Of a DNA stretch of 15,428 bases, positions 7,124 to 14,062 are shown piece after piece. Made by a program: the position numbers and the translations under genes. This DNA is from Bacillota bacterium (GTDB taxonomy: Bacteria > Bacillota > Clostridia > Oscillospirales > Acutalibacteraceae), in the NCBI GenBank assembly GCA_023401495.1, contig JAEXDU010000228.1, positions 1 to 15,428 on the forward strand, written 5' to 3'. Numbering within the stretch: the first letter of the stretch is position 1; each line of letters opens with the position of its first letter. Below the pieces are notes generated by a model. The model made no database searches and had not been told where the DNA came from. It saw only the letters and a program-made list of their open reading frames with translations.

Positions 7124-8446
7124 ATGGTGCAACAAATCAGTGTACAGCAAATCAGCCTGCCAAAGGCAGAGCCCAAAGAGAAAGTTCAGCCGGAAACAGC
7201 CAGCTTCAAAAACGCTCTGAAAAAGGCCGAAAATTCTCTTCCGTCCAAAGCGTCCAAAGAGCCGAAGGACGAAACCGGAAAAGCAGATACACAGACGTCG
7301 GGCGAAGAAGCGCTCTCCGCGGCGAAAGAAGAAAAACTGCCGGAGGCCAGCCCGCAAAACAACATCGTTTCTCCGCTGATGCTTTGGCTTCTGATGGGAA
7401 ATCCCCCTTCTGCAGAACAGAATGTACAGTCCTCGACAGATCTTTTGACTGCGGCCCCGCAGGTGCTTTCCGCTTCTTCTGAAACAGTTCAGACAGCTCT
7501 CATAGCCATCGGTTCCGCAGCGGAAAAGACAGGCGTGACGCTGCAGCAGCTTCTTCAGCAGCAGATAAGCCCGCAGACGCAGCCCACCGTACCGGCAGCC
7601 CAGACGGCGAATCCCCCTGCCGCGCAGCAGACAATCCAGCAAATGCAGGCGCAGTCGCCGGTACAGTTCCTCACTCCGCAGCAGACGGAAACGCCCGTAC
7701 AGCCGATCGTACAGGAAACGGTGCTCCCGCAGCTTGCGGTACAGACAGCCGATCCGCTTTCCGCTTCTTCCAAAACAGAGCAGAAAGGGAATCAGGCGGT
7801 TCAGGGAATTCCCGCTCTTTCGGCAGACGCTCCCGGCACAGCCGCCGCAATGCCTGTTCCAGTGCAGACCCAGCAGAACAATCTCGGCTCCGCCTTATCC
7901 GGCCATACGCAGGACAAGCCCGCCGATACAACGGGGAACACTTCTGAGCAGCACAGCGATTTCGCGGCTCTGTTCGTCAGTCAGAACGATTCCGTTTCCG
8001 CATCCTCTGCGGCGCATGCTTCCGCTTCGTCCAAGCTTTCTGCCGGTACGGCCGCACATCTGACGGAACAGATCGTCAAAAATGTTCAGGCCAAGAACAA
8101 CAGCTTCCGCATGGAGCTGTTCCCGCAGGATCTCGGCAAGATTTCTGTTTCTCTTAAAATGGAGCAGGGCCTGTTGGTGGTGGATATTCTGGCGGACAGC
8201 CCCAGAACACAAAGCCTGCTGGCATCCGGGTCCGGTGAAATCCGTTCTCTGCTGGAATCAGCTGTTGGCCAGCCCGTTCAGGTGACGCAGCCGCCGCAGG
8301 ACGCCCCCGCCTATTATCAGCAGGAGCAGGAATCCTCCGGTCAGCAGCAGGATGAGCAGCAGAGTCAGCAGCATCAGGAACAGGAAACGACAGAAGATTT
8401 CCTCAGTGTTCTTCAGCAGATGAAGGAACAGAGCAGCATCCTATAA
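7124..8446 (+). CDS. fliK: Flagellar hook-length control protein FliK
   Basis: FliK is the exported molecular ruler that sets hook length and switches export from hook to filament substrates. The 440-residue product has a long low-complexity N-terminal and central part rich in Q, A, P, S and T (about residues 1-310). The conserved Flg_hook C-terminal domain follows, with LFPQDLGKISVSLKMEQG-type core at about 331-348 and a following ADSPRTQSLLASG block. A very Q/E-rich tail follows from about 388. The start has a perfect AGGAGGTG site. The 52-nt gap after fliJ is AT-rich, but no promoter could be defended there. The ruler part is not conserved in sequence between species, as expected. Confidence 0.93.
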   Translation: MVQQISVQQISLPKAEPKEKVQPETASFKNALKKAENSLPSKASKEPKDETGKADTQTSGEEALSAAKEEKLPEASPQNNIVSPLMLWLLMGNPPSAEQNVQSSTDLLTAAPQVLSASSETVQTALIAIGSAAEKTGVTLQQLLQQQISPQTQPTVPAAQTANPPAAQQTIQQMQAQSPVQFLTPQQTETPVQPIVQETVLPQLAVQTADPLSASSKTEQKGNQAVQGIPALSADAPGTAAAMPVPVQTQQNNLGSALSGHTQDKPADTTGNTSEQHSDFAALFVSQNDSVSASSAAHASASSKLSAGTAAHLTEQIVKNVQAKNNSFRMELFPQDLGKISVSLKMEQGLLVVDILADSPRTQSLLASGSGEIRSLLESAVGQPVQVTQPPQDAPAYYQQEQESSGQQQDEQQSQQHQEQETTEDFLSVLQQMKEQSSIL

Positions 8447-8462
8447 CGAAGGAGGTGTCCCA

Positions 8463-9140
8463 TTGGATATCAGCCAAATCAACAGTTACAGCAGCGCATC
8501 CACCAAAAGAAGCAGTGCCAATTCCTCGTCTTCTCTCAGCATTGAGCAGTTTCTAAGCCTGCTTGCGGCACAGCTTTCGAATCAGGATGTTCTGAACCCG
8601 ACGCAGGATACCGAGTTTGTGGCTCAGATGGCACAGTTCACTTCATTGCAGGCTCTGGAAAACCTGAACCAGTATGCAAGCTATCAGTATGGCAGCTCGC
8701 TCATTGGAAAAAAGGTCAGCGTCGCGATGTATGATGCCACCGGCAAGTATGTCTCAGACATGGGTGTCGTCACTCAGGCCGATTATTCGTCCGGCGACAC
8801 GACCGTTACAGTCAACGGCAGGTCATACGGGATTGCCAATATTATGGAAGTGTTCAACGATGCGAGTTACGGCTCTTACCAGTATGCAGCTTCTCTGGTA
8901 GGTAAAAAAGTTCAGGTCACCGGCTATGATGTGAGCGGGAACGTAGTGGAGAACACGGGGATCGTTTCTTCCTGCACTTTTGCTTCCGGCGAGGCCATGG
9001 TGGTCGTCGACGGTCAGAAGTATACGCTTTCGGCTGTACGCCAGGTTCTTTCGCAGGATGCAGATCCGGAACCCACCGATCCTGAAACCTCCGATGATAC
9101 AGACCCATCAGGTTCTACAGATCCGGACGCCGAAGGATGA
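8463..9140 (+). CDS. flgD: Flagellar hook assembly (cap) protein FlgD, TTG start, duplicated module
   Basis: FlgD caps the growing hook and is needed for polymerisation of FlgE. The N-terminal domain is clear: FLSLLAAQLSNQDVLNPTQD then TEFVAQMAQFTSLQALENL (about residues 30-68). The start is a TTG at 8463, supported by an AAGGAGGTG site at 8449-8457 and by the absence of a better in-frame start before the conserved part. After the N-domain the protein carries two gapless tandem copies of a 61-residue module (residues 71-131 and 136-196). It ends in an acidic D/P/T/S-rich tail (about 199-225). The Ig/FnIII-like C-terminal half of enterobacterial FlgD is not recognisable. It lies 16 nt after fliK. 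Confidence 0.93.
   Translation: MDISQINSYSSASTKRSSANSSSSLSIEQFLSLLAAQLSNQDVLNPTQDTEFVAQMAQFTSLQALENLNQYASYQYGSSLIGKKVSVAMYDATGKYVSDMGVVTQADYSSGDTTVTVNGRSYGIANIMEVFNDASYGSYQYAASLVGKKVQVTGYDVSGNVVENTGIVSSCTFASGEAMVVVDGQKYTLSAVRQVLSQDADPEPTDPETSDDTDPSGSTDPDAEG
8673..8855 (+). repeat. FlgD module, copy 1
   Basis: Codes for FlgD residues 71-131, from YASYQYGSSLIGKKV to IMEVF. It aligns without gaps to copy 2 at an offset of 65 residues, with 25 of 61 positions identical by hand count. Shared positions include YQY, S-L-x-GKKV, the YD pair, several glycines and the V-x-V-x-G strand. Confidence 0.85.
8868..9050 (+). repeat. FlgD module, copy 2
   Basis: Codes for FlgD residues 136-196, from YGSYQYAASLVGKKV to VRQVL. 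It is the second copy of the 61-residue module, separated from copy 1 by four residues (NDAS). The DNA of the two copies has diverged, so the duplication is old. Confidence 0.85.
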
Positions 9141-9144
9141 GCTG

Positions 9145-9165
9145 CTTTTTGAGTCTTTCAAAAAG
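9145..9165 (+). promoter_or_regulatory. Hairpin overlapping the ribosome site of the next gene
   Basis: CTTTTTGA (9145-9152) pairs with TCAAAAAG (9158-9165) in a perfect 8-bp stem with a 5-nt loop. The right arm contains the first half of the Shine-Dalgarno site (AAAGGAG, 9162-9168) of the gene starting at 9174. The stem is A/T-rich and weak, so it may only modulate translation or make it depend on ribosomes leaving flgD. Function is inferred. Confidence 0.45.
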
Positions 9166-9173
9166 GAGTCGCT

Positions 9174-9581
9174 ATGAACGATTTAGAATTTAAGAAAAAT
9201 TATTCTGCGTTGATCCCGCCGAGCTACGGTGTGACGAATCCGTCGCCGTCTCAGGCGCAGAAAACGCAGGAAAATCCCCAGAACAGTGAATTTGCCGCGC
9301 TGGTACGCCAGTCGCTTTCCAAAAACAGTCAGCTGAATTTTTCAAAGCACGCTGTTCAAAGACTGGAGTCCCGCTCTATTGAGCTTTCGCCCGAAAGGCT
9401 GACACAGCTCAGCGGTGCGGTAGAAAAAGCCAGAGCCAAAGGCGTACGCGATGCGCTGATTCTGGACGGAAGTACGGCATTTATTGTGAATGTCCCGAGC
9501 AGTACTGTTGTTACCATGCTGAATGATCGGGAAATGACAGATAACGTGTTTACCAATATTGACGGAGCCGTTGTATTGTAA
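9174..9581 (+). CDS. Flagellar operon protein of the TIGR02530/flg_new type
   Basis: A 135-residue protein found between flgD and flgE, the usual place of the small flagellar operon protein family in Clostridia and some Bacilli. The N-terminal 50 residues are polar and probably disordered (P, S, Q, N). The C-terminal 80 residues are the conserved part: LNFSKHAVQRLESRSIELS, a helix with KARAKGVRDALIL, then AFIVNVPSSTVVTML and a NVFTNIDGAVVL end. The family has no established biochemical role. A hook-assembly accessory role is inferred from location. No signal peptide or membrane segment is present. The start has an AAAGGAG site partly inside a hairpin. Confidence 0.85.
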   Translation: MNDLEFKKNYSALIPPSYGVTNPSPSQAQKTQENPQNSEFAALVRQSLSKNSQLNFSKHAVQRLESRSIELSPERLTQLSGAVEKARAKGVRDALILDGSTAFIVNVPSSTVVTMLNDREMTDNVFTNIDGAVVL

Positions 9582-9604
9582 CCGGACCTCGCAGAGGAAG
9601 TTAC

Positions 9605-9630
9605 CGGGCTTTGACCGACAGATAAGCCCG
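9605..9630 (+). other. Intergenic hairpin upstream of flgE
   Basis: CGGGCTT (9605-9611) pairs perfectly with AAGCCCG (9624-9630) around a 12-nt loop. No T-tract follows, so it is not an intrinsic terminator. It lies 32 nt before the flgE start in the 81-nt gap after the small flagellar gene. A role as an mRNA processing or stability element is inference. Confidence 0.45.
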
Positions 9631-9662
9631 ACGGCGCCGGACACAGAAAAGGAGATTATATT

Positions 9663-10958
9663 ATGCTGAGATCACTTTTTTCCGGTGTTACCGGTCTGAA
9701 ATCCCATCAGACCAGAATGGACGTCATCGGCAATAACATTGCCAACGTCAATACTTATGGCTTTAAATCTTCCCGCACCACCTTCCGTGATGTATACTAT
9801 CAGACCATTTCCTCTTCCACTTCTGCCAGCGGCACCCGCAGCGGCAGCAACGCCTCCCAGGTCGGTTACGGCACCTCGGTCGCATCGGTGGATATCCTGA
9901 ATTCCCGTACCGGCTATGCGGCTACCGGCAACTCGATGGATTTGTACATCGACGGCGAGGGCTATTTTGTGGTAAAGGACGGAGCCGGAAATGAACGCCT
10001 GACCCAGGTTGGTACTTTTGGTTTCGACGGCGACGGCAATCTGACCGATGGCAACGGTAACTTTGTGTGCGGTTATGCGGTAGATTATTTGACCAGTGTC
10101 GTGAATATTGGAACAACCAAGATAGATTTGGGGGCCAAAAACAAAGAGAAAAATGGTGACGGCTATCTTGAGGGCTACCAGATTGAGATCGTAAAAGATA
10201 GTAATAATGCAAGTGCCGCTGGTAAGGTAGATGTCGACCTAAAGACAAAAAAAATCACTGTAACCCTTGGTTCTGATAATATGAACAAGGGTGCACTGGC
10301 AACAGCTTTGAATACTACCTGGACTGTGACGGACGGTACGAAAGATGCTGACGATAAATATATCCTTGGTAAGGATGAAGATGGAAACAATGTTTTATGG
10401 GAAGATTTTTTTGGTACTGGAAATATGTTCGACCCCGCACTGATTAAAGTGGATGGCATTACAGGTGCTACTGCTGGCAGCGCAGCCAATAAGGATGAAT
10501 CCATTACAGCCACTACCGGGAAGATCACAGAAAATGCGGTCTTTGAGGGAGAAGGTGCGACAGACAAAGCGCAGTATGTCAAAAAGATCATCAATACAGA
10601 GGGCGAGATGAAAAACATCTCTGTCGGTACCGACGGTACTATTACCGGAGAGGCTACCGACGGAACGATTAAAATTATCGGTAAAATTGCCATTGCGAAC
10701 GTTCCGAATCCCGACGCTCTGCAGCACGAAGGAAACTCCTATTACAAGGCGGTCAACAACACCGGCGTGATCACCTATACCGCGCCGGGTGAGAGCAACA
10801 CCGGCGTGCTGAGAAGCGGCGGTCTTGAGATGTCCAACGTAGACCTGGCAAATGAATTCTCTGATATGATCATGACCCAAAGAGGATTCCAGGCCAACTC
10901 CAAAATGATTACCGTCAGTGATGAAATGCTGGAAACACTGGTCAACCTGAAACGATAA
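9663..10958 (+). CDS. flgE: Flagellar hook protein FlgE
   Basis: FlgE polymerises to form the hook, the universal joint between rod and filament. The 431-residue product has the conserved ends: MLRSLFSGVTGLKSHQTRMD with NNIANVNTYGFKSSR (about residues 1-38) and C-terminal VDLANEFSDMIMTQRGFQAN to MLETLVNLKR. The DLYIDGEGYFVV strand at about 93-104 is also typical. Residues about 143-335 form a variable central region with few family motifs and a lower G+C content than the ends. This region would be the surface-exposed D2-like domain. The protein is longer than the roughly 264-residue Bacillus FlgE because of this insert. An AAAGGAG site precedes the ATG. A strong hairpin follows the stop codon. 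Confidence 0.95.
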   Translation: MLRSLFSGVTGLKSHQTRMDVIGNNIANVNTYGFKSSRTTFRDVYYQTISSSTSASGTRSGSNASQVGYGTSVASVDILNSRTGYAATGNSMDLYIDGEGYFVVKDGAGNERLTQVGTFGFDGDGNLTDGNGNFVCGYAVDYLTSVVNIGTTKIDLGAKNKEKNGDGYLEGYQIEIVKDSNNASAAGKVDVDLKTKKITVTLGSDNMNKGALATALNTTWTVTDGTKDADDKYILGKDEDGNNVLWEDFFGTGNMFDPALIKVDGITGATAGSAANKDESITATTGKITENAVFEGEGATDKAQYVKKIINTEGEMKNISVGTDGTITGEATDGTIKIIGKIAIANVPNPDALQHEGNSYYKAVNNTGVITYTAPGESNTGVLRSGGLEMSNVDLANEFSDMIMTQRGFQANSKMITVSDEMLETLVNLKR

Positions 10959-10971
10959 TTGAAAGCGGCTG

Positions 10972-11003
10972 CCGTTCCTGAGCCGGGGTCGGTTCAGGAA
11001 CGG
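10972..11003 (+). other. Strong hairpin between flgE and flbD
   Basis: A 13-bp stem (10972-10984 with 10991-11003) contains a single G-U wobble and a 6-nt loop, beginning CCGTTCCTGA on the left and ending TCAGGAACGG on the right. It has high G+C but no T-run after it, so it is not a standard intrinsic terminator. It starts 14 nt after the flgE stop and ends about 30 nt before flbD. It may protect the 3' end of a processed flgE message or partially terminate transcription. Confidence 0.6.
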
Positions 11004-11032
11004 TGGTCCCATATCAAAGAGGGATGTGCATT

Positions 11033-11233
11033 ATGGTAGAGCTGACGAATATGAATGGCGTAGCGTTTGTTCTCAACAGCAATCTGATCGAAACCATTGA
11101 ACTGATTCCGGAAACAAAAGTGACGACGACGACCGGAAAATATTTTCTTGTAAAAGAAAAGCCGGAAGAAATCGTTCAAAAGGTCATTGTTTACAATCGA
11201 AAGATTTTCCAGAATGTTATTCGCACTTTGTAG
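11033..11233 (+). CDS. flbD: Flagellar protein FlbD
   Basis: FlbD (YlzI-type) is a small protein of unknown precise role, encoded after flgE in many Bacillota and spirochaetes. The 66-residue product matches the family pattern: MVELTNMNGVAFVLNSNLIETIE, then TTTTGKYFLVKEKPEEIVQKVIVYNRKI. The frame is open from a GTG at 11003, but that start falls in the hairpin arm. The ATG at 11033 gives the conserved start (M-I/V-x-LT-x-x-NG) with an AGAGGGA site at 11018-11024. It is not the Caulobacter NtrC-type regulator of the same name. The stop codon lies within a small 6-bp hairpin (11222-11237). Confidence 0.9.
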   Translation: MVELTNMNGVAFVLNSNLIETIELIPETKVTTTTGKYFLVKEKPEEIVQKVIVYNRKIFQNVIRTL

Positions 11234-11287
11234 TGCGGCACATGCCCAGGCTTTCCCTGTGGGAGGCCGTCCGGATCCTCCGGAGCT

Positions 11288-11325
11288 GTCCTCGGGTGTT
11301 TCGCGAGGGTCAGGACTTGTTTTTT
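11288..11325 (+). terminator. Candidate intrinsic terminator or attenuator between flbD and fliM
   Basis: GTCCT (11288-11292) can pair with AGGAC (11312-11316), and TTGTTTTTT (11317-11325) follows at once. An alternative inner stem CCTCG/CGAGG (11290-11294 with 11304-11308) is also possible. Upstream in the same gap a 6-bp stem with a 3-nt loop sits at 11270-11284. The pairing is imperfect, so this is tentative. If real it would be partial, because no convincing promoter was found between here and fliM. The whole 11234-11364 gap holds no gene. Confidence 0.35.
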
Positions 11326-11364
11326 ATACCGCAGATTTTAACTTGACGAGGGATTGGTGGTACT

Positions 11365-12363
11365 ATGGCGGAAATATTGTCGCAGCAGCAGATCGACGAG
11401 TTGCTGGGCAGTTTGCAAAGTGGAAATGTCGATTTTAAAGATGTAGAAACCCAATCAAACGGCCCGAAAGTAAAAGAATATGACTTTATGTCGCCCAAAA
11501 AGTTCTCTCGGGAGCAGCTGAAGTTATTGGATAATATTTTTGATAACTTTGCGCGAATGTTCAGCCTGCAGCTGGCCAGTATGCTTCGTATCTCGTGCCA
11601 GATGGAAATTTTGCAGGTAGAGGAAGAGGACTACAAGGAATTCAACAATGCGCTCAACGATTCCGTTTTGGTCGCGATGATCGGAATGCACAATCAAGAG
11701 CATCGCATTGACGGAAAACAGATTCTGATGGAGCTGTCTCGCCCGATTTCGTTTTCGATTATTGACCGTATGCTGGGCGGAAACGGCTCCGGATACAACG
11801 TGGACCGGGATTATACCGATATTGAGCTTGCGCTTATGGAGTACCTGTTTAAGCAGATGCTCACTATGATGAAAAATTCCTGGTCCAATTACATCGAAAT
11901 TGATCATACGCTCGATATGATCGAAACAAATTCGCGTTTAATGCAGTCGATACAGCCCGACGAATCCGTCGCCATCGTGGTCATTGAGATCACGCTGGAG
12001 GATAATTTAAAAGGGAATATGAATATATGTCTGCCGGCCGCTTCGCTGGAGGAGATTTTTAAAGTCTTTAACTCCAAATATATCAAAATTCCGCGTAAGG
12101 ATGACCCTGAGGTGGAACAGGAACGCAAAGAGATCATCATGAAAGGCCTGAAAGCATCGCCGCTTTATGTTTCGGCAGTGCTTGGAAAAACACAAATCAC
12201 TCTGAAAGACTTTTTAGGTCTTCAGATTGGGGACGTGATCACCCTGAATACGCCGCTTGAAGAAAACCGGATCACGGTATGTGTGGAAGATCTTCCATGG
12301 TTTACCGGAATGATCGGAACCAAAAAGAAAAAATACGCGGTGAAAATCGATCAAATCTTATAA
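11365..12363 (+). CDS. fliM: Flagellar motor switch protein FliM
   Basis: FliM is the C-ring protein that binds phosphorylated CheY and reverses motor rotation. The 332-residue product has the N-terminal CheY-P-binding peptide LSQQQIDELLGSL (5-17), a CheC-like middle domain with LGGNGSG near 137-143, and a C-terminal SpoA domain (about 258-330) that contacts FliY/FliN. All three parts are present and the length is normal. The ATG at 11365 gives the canonical MAEILSQ start. The purine-rich GACGAGGGA at 11345-11353 is a fair ribosome site. It is separated from flbD by 131 nt and followed by fliY after 24 nt. Confidence 0.97.
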   Translation: MAEILSQQQIDELLGSLQSGNVDFKDVETQSNGPKVKEYDFMSPKKFSREQLKLLDNIFDNFARMFSLQLASMLRISCQMEILQVEEEDYKEFNNALNDSVLVAMIGMHNQEHRIDGKQILMELSRPISFSIIDRMLGGNGSGYNVDRDYTDIELALMEYLFKQMLTMMKNSWSNYIEIDHTLDMIETNSRLMQSIQPDESVAIVVIEITLEDNLKGNMNICLPAASLEEIFKVFNSKYIKIPRKDDPEVEQERKEIIMKGLKASPLYVSAVLGKTQITLKDFLGLQIGDVITLNTPLEENRITVCVEDLPWFTGMIGTKKKKYAVKIDQIL

Positions 12364-12387
12364 TTTTCGAATGGAAAGGTGATTTCT

Positions 12388-13641
12388 ATGGAGCCTAATG
12401 GGTCTAATCACGAGGAACTGATGTCGCCAATGGAAATTGACAGCATTGGCGAAATCATGAATATCAGCCTGGGGTCGTCTGCCACTACAGTTTCCACTTT
12501 GCTGGAACAGCGCGTGAATATTACCACACCCCGGGTAACCATCGTCACGGCGCAGGAATTTGAGTTCAAGGGCCTTGAGCCCGCCGTGGCAGTCGAAATC
12601 AATTATGTCAGCGGTTTGGACGGAACAAATGTGATGGTTCTCAAAGAATCGGACGTTCGCATTATTGTCGGGCTGCTGCTGCAGACAGAATACTCTGAGG
12701 AAGATTTCGTCCTGGACGAAATGAGCCTTGGTGCGATCTGCGAAGTGATGAATCAAATGATGGGCGCTTCGTCCACTGCGCTCTCGCAGCTTCTGAACCG
12801 TCCGATTAACATATCGCCGCCGGATTCTTTTAAAATTGAGAATCCCGAGCAGTTCAAGAAGAAATATTTTAACGACGACGAGCCGATTGTCACAATTCAT
12901 TTTAATTTGATGATCGGAGAGTTGACAAACAGTGAATTCATCAGTATTATGAGCCTTGGCCTGGCAAAGGATTTAATTTCCAGCTTTGGGTTCGGCAGTT
13001 CCTCTTTGGAAAATGCGTCTGAGTCTGCACCGGTTCAGTCAGCGCCCCCTGCGGCCCCGGCAGCTGCGGCTCCTGTGGCTCCTGTGGCATCCGCGCCTCC
13101 TGTGGCAGCAGCACCCGCTCCGGCTCCGTATCCGGCCCAGCCGGGTTATGCCGCTCCGGCCGCGTATTATCCCGAACCGCAGGCAGGCTTTGTGCAAACG
13201 GCCTACGGTGTTCCGGCCGCGGCGTACAGTGCGCCGCCTGTTCCCATGACATCGCCGATGCAGCCCACACCGGTCATCCGCGGCGGAAATATGCGCCAGC
13301 CCGAAAGTCCGTCATATGAGATTCAGAGCGCGTCGTATCAGAATTTCGACGAGCAGGAAACAGTATTGACGACCGATCAATCCAATAACCTGAACATGAT
13401 TCTGTCGGTACCGCTTGAAGTAACGGTAGAAATCGGCAGTACCAAGCGTAAAATCAAAGAAATCCTCGATTTTACCGCCGGTACGATCCTGGAGCTGGAC
13501 AAACAGGCCGGTTCTCAGGTGGATATTTTTGTGAATGGTCAGCGGATTGCCAAGGGCGACGTGGTTGTTGTGGATGATTACTACGGAGTCCGTATTACCG
13601 AAATATCAAGTAATCTTGATATTATCAATGCTTTAAAATAA
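12388..13641 (+). CDS. fliY: Flagellar motor switch phosphatase FliY (CheC-FliN fusion)
   Basis: FliY is a C-ring component that combines a CheC-type CheY-P phosphatase with a FliN C-terminal domain. The 417-residue product shows two CheC sites: D18, E22, N25 with P48 (DSIGEIMN), and E119, N122 with P145 (GAICEVMN). In the second site a glycine (G115) replaces the usual D or S. A P/A/Y-rich linker of about 100 residues (213-315) joins it to a FliN/SpoA domain at about 335-417. The N-terminal EIDALL-type CheY-P-binding helix known from Bacillus FliY is not visible. The ATG at 12388 is preceded by GGAAAGGTG (12373-12381). An in-frame GTG at 12379 falls inside that ribosome site. cheY, the substrate, follows after 34 nt. 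Confidence 0.94.
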   Translation: MEPNGSNHEELMSPMEIDSIGEIMNISLGSSATTVSTLLEQRVNITTPRVTIVTAQEFEFKGLEPAVAVEINYVSGLDGTNVMVLKESDVRIIVGLLLQTEYSEEDFVLDEMSLGAICEVMNQMMGASSTALSQLLNRPINISPPDSFKIENPEQFKKKYFNDDEPIVTIHFNLMIGELTNSEFISIMSLGLAKDLISSFGFGSSSLENASESAPVQSAPPAAPAAAAPVAPVASAPPVAAAPAPAPYPAQPGYAAPAAYYPEPQAGFVQTAYGVPAAAYSAPPVPMTSPMQPTPVIRGGNMRQPESPSYEIQSASYQNFDEQETVLTTDQSNNLNMILSVPLEVTVEIGSTKRKIKEILDFTAGTILELDKQAGSQVDIFVNGQRIAKGDVVVVDDYYGVRITEISSNLDIINALK

Positions 13642-13675
13642 AGAATAAGGATTTCATCTTATAGGAGGAACGATC

Positions 13676-14038
13676 ATGGGAAAGAAAATTATGCTGGTGG
13701 ATGATGCTGCATTTATGCGGATGATGATTAAAGACACCTTGCAGAAGAACGGCTACACCGAAATTGTGGAGGCCGGCAACGGCGAGCAGGCTCTCGCAAC
13801 TTACGTGGCGGAAAAGCCGGATCTGGTTCTGATGGATATCACCATGCCGGTGATGGACGGTCTGGAGGCGCTTCGCCGCCTCCGTGAGATGGACAGCAGC
13901 GCCAGGGTGGTTATGTGTTCGGCGATGGGGCAGGAAACCATGGTTGTGGACGCGCTCAAGCTCGGCGCAAAGGATTTCATCGTGAAGCCCTTTAAGCCGG
14001 ACCGTATCATGAAGACAGTTAACAGCATTTTAGGCTGA
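13676..14038 (+). CDS. cheY: Chemotaxis response regulator CheY
   Basis: CheY is the single-domain response regulator that carries the signal from CheA to the motor switch. The 120-residue product has the full active site: acidic pair D9-D10, phosphoacceptor D54 in LMDITMPVMDG, S82 in the CSAM switch segment, and K104 in VKPF. F101 occupies the place of the usual switch tyrosine. There is no output domain. A strong AGGAGG site precedes the ATG. The place between fliY and fliO is the same as in Bacillus, which supports a motor-directed CheY rather than an unrelated regulator. Confidence 0.95.
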   Translation: MGKKIMLVDDAAFMRMMIKDTLQKNGYTEIVEAGNGEQALATYVAEKPDLVLMDITMPVMDGLEALRRLREMDSSARVVMCSAMGQETMVVDALKLGAKDFIVKPFKPDRIMKTVNSILG

Positions 14039-14062
14039 TGCATATTCAAAGGGGGAGAGCGC

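Noticed and set aside
11343..11370. TTGACG before fliM as the -35 of a separate promoter
   Set aside because: The only -10-like hexamer at a near-normal distance overlaps the fliM start codon, so transcription would begin inside the gene.
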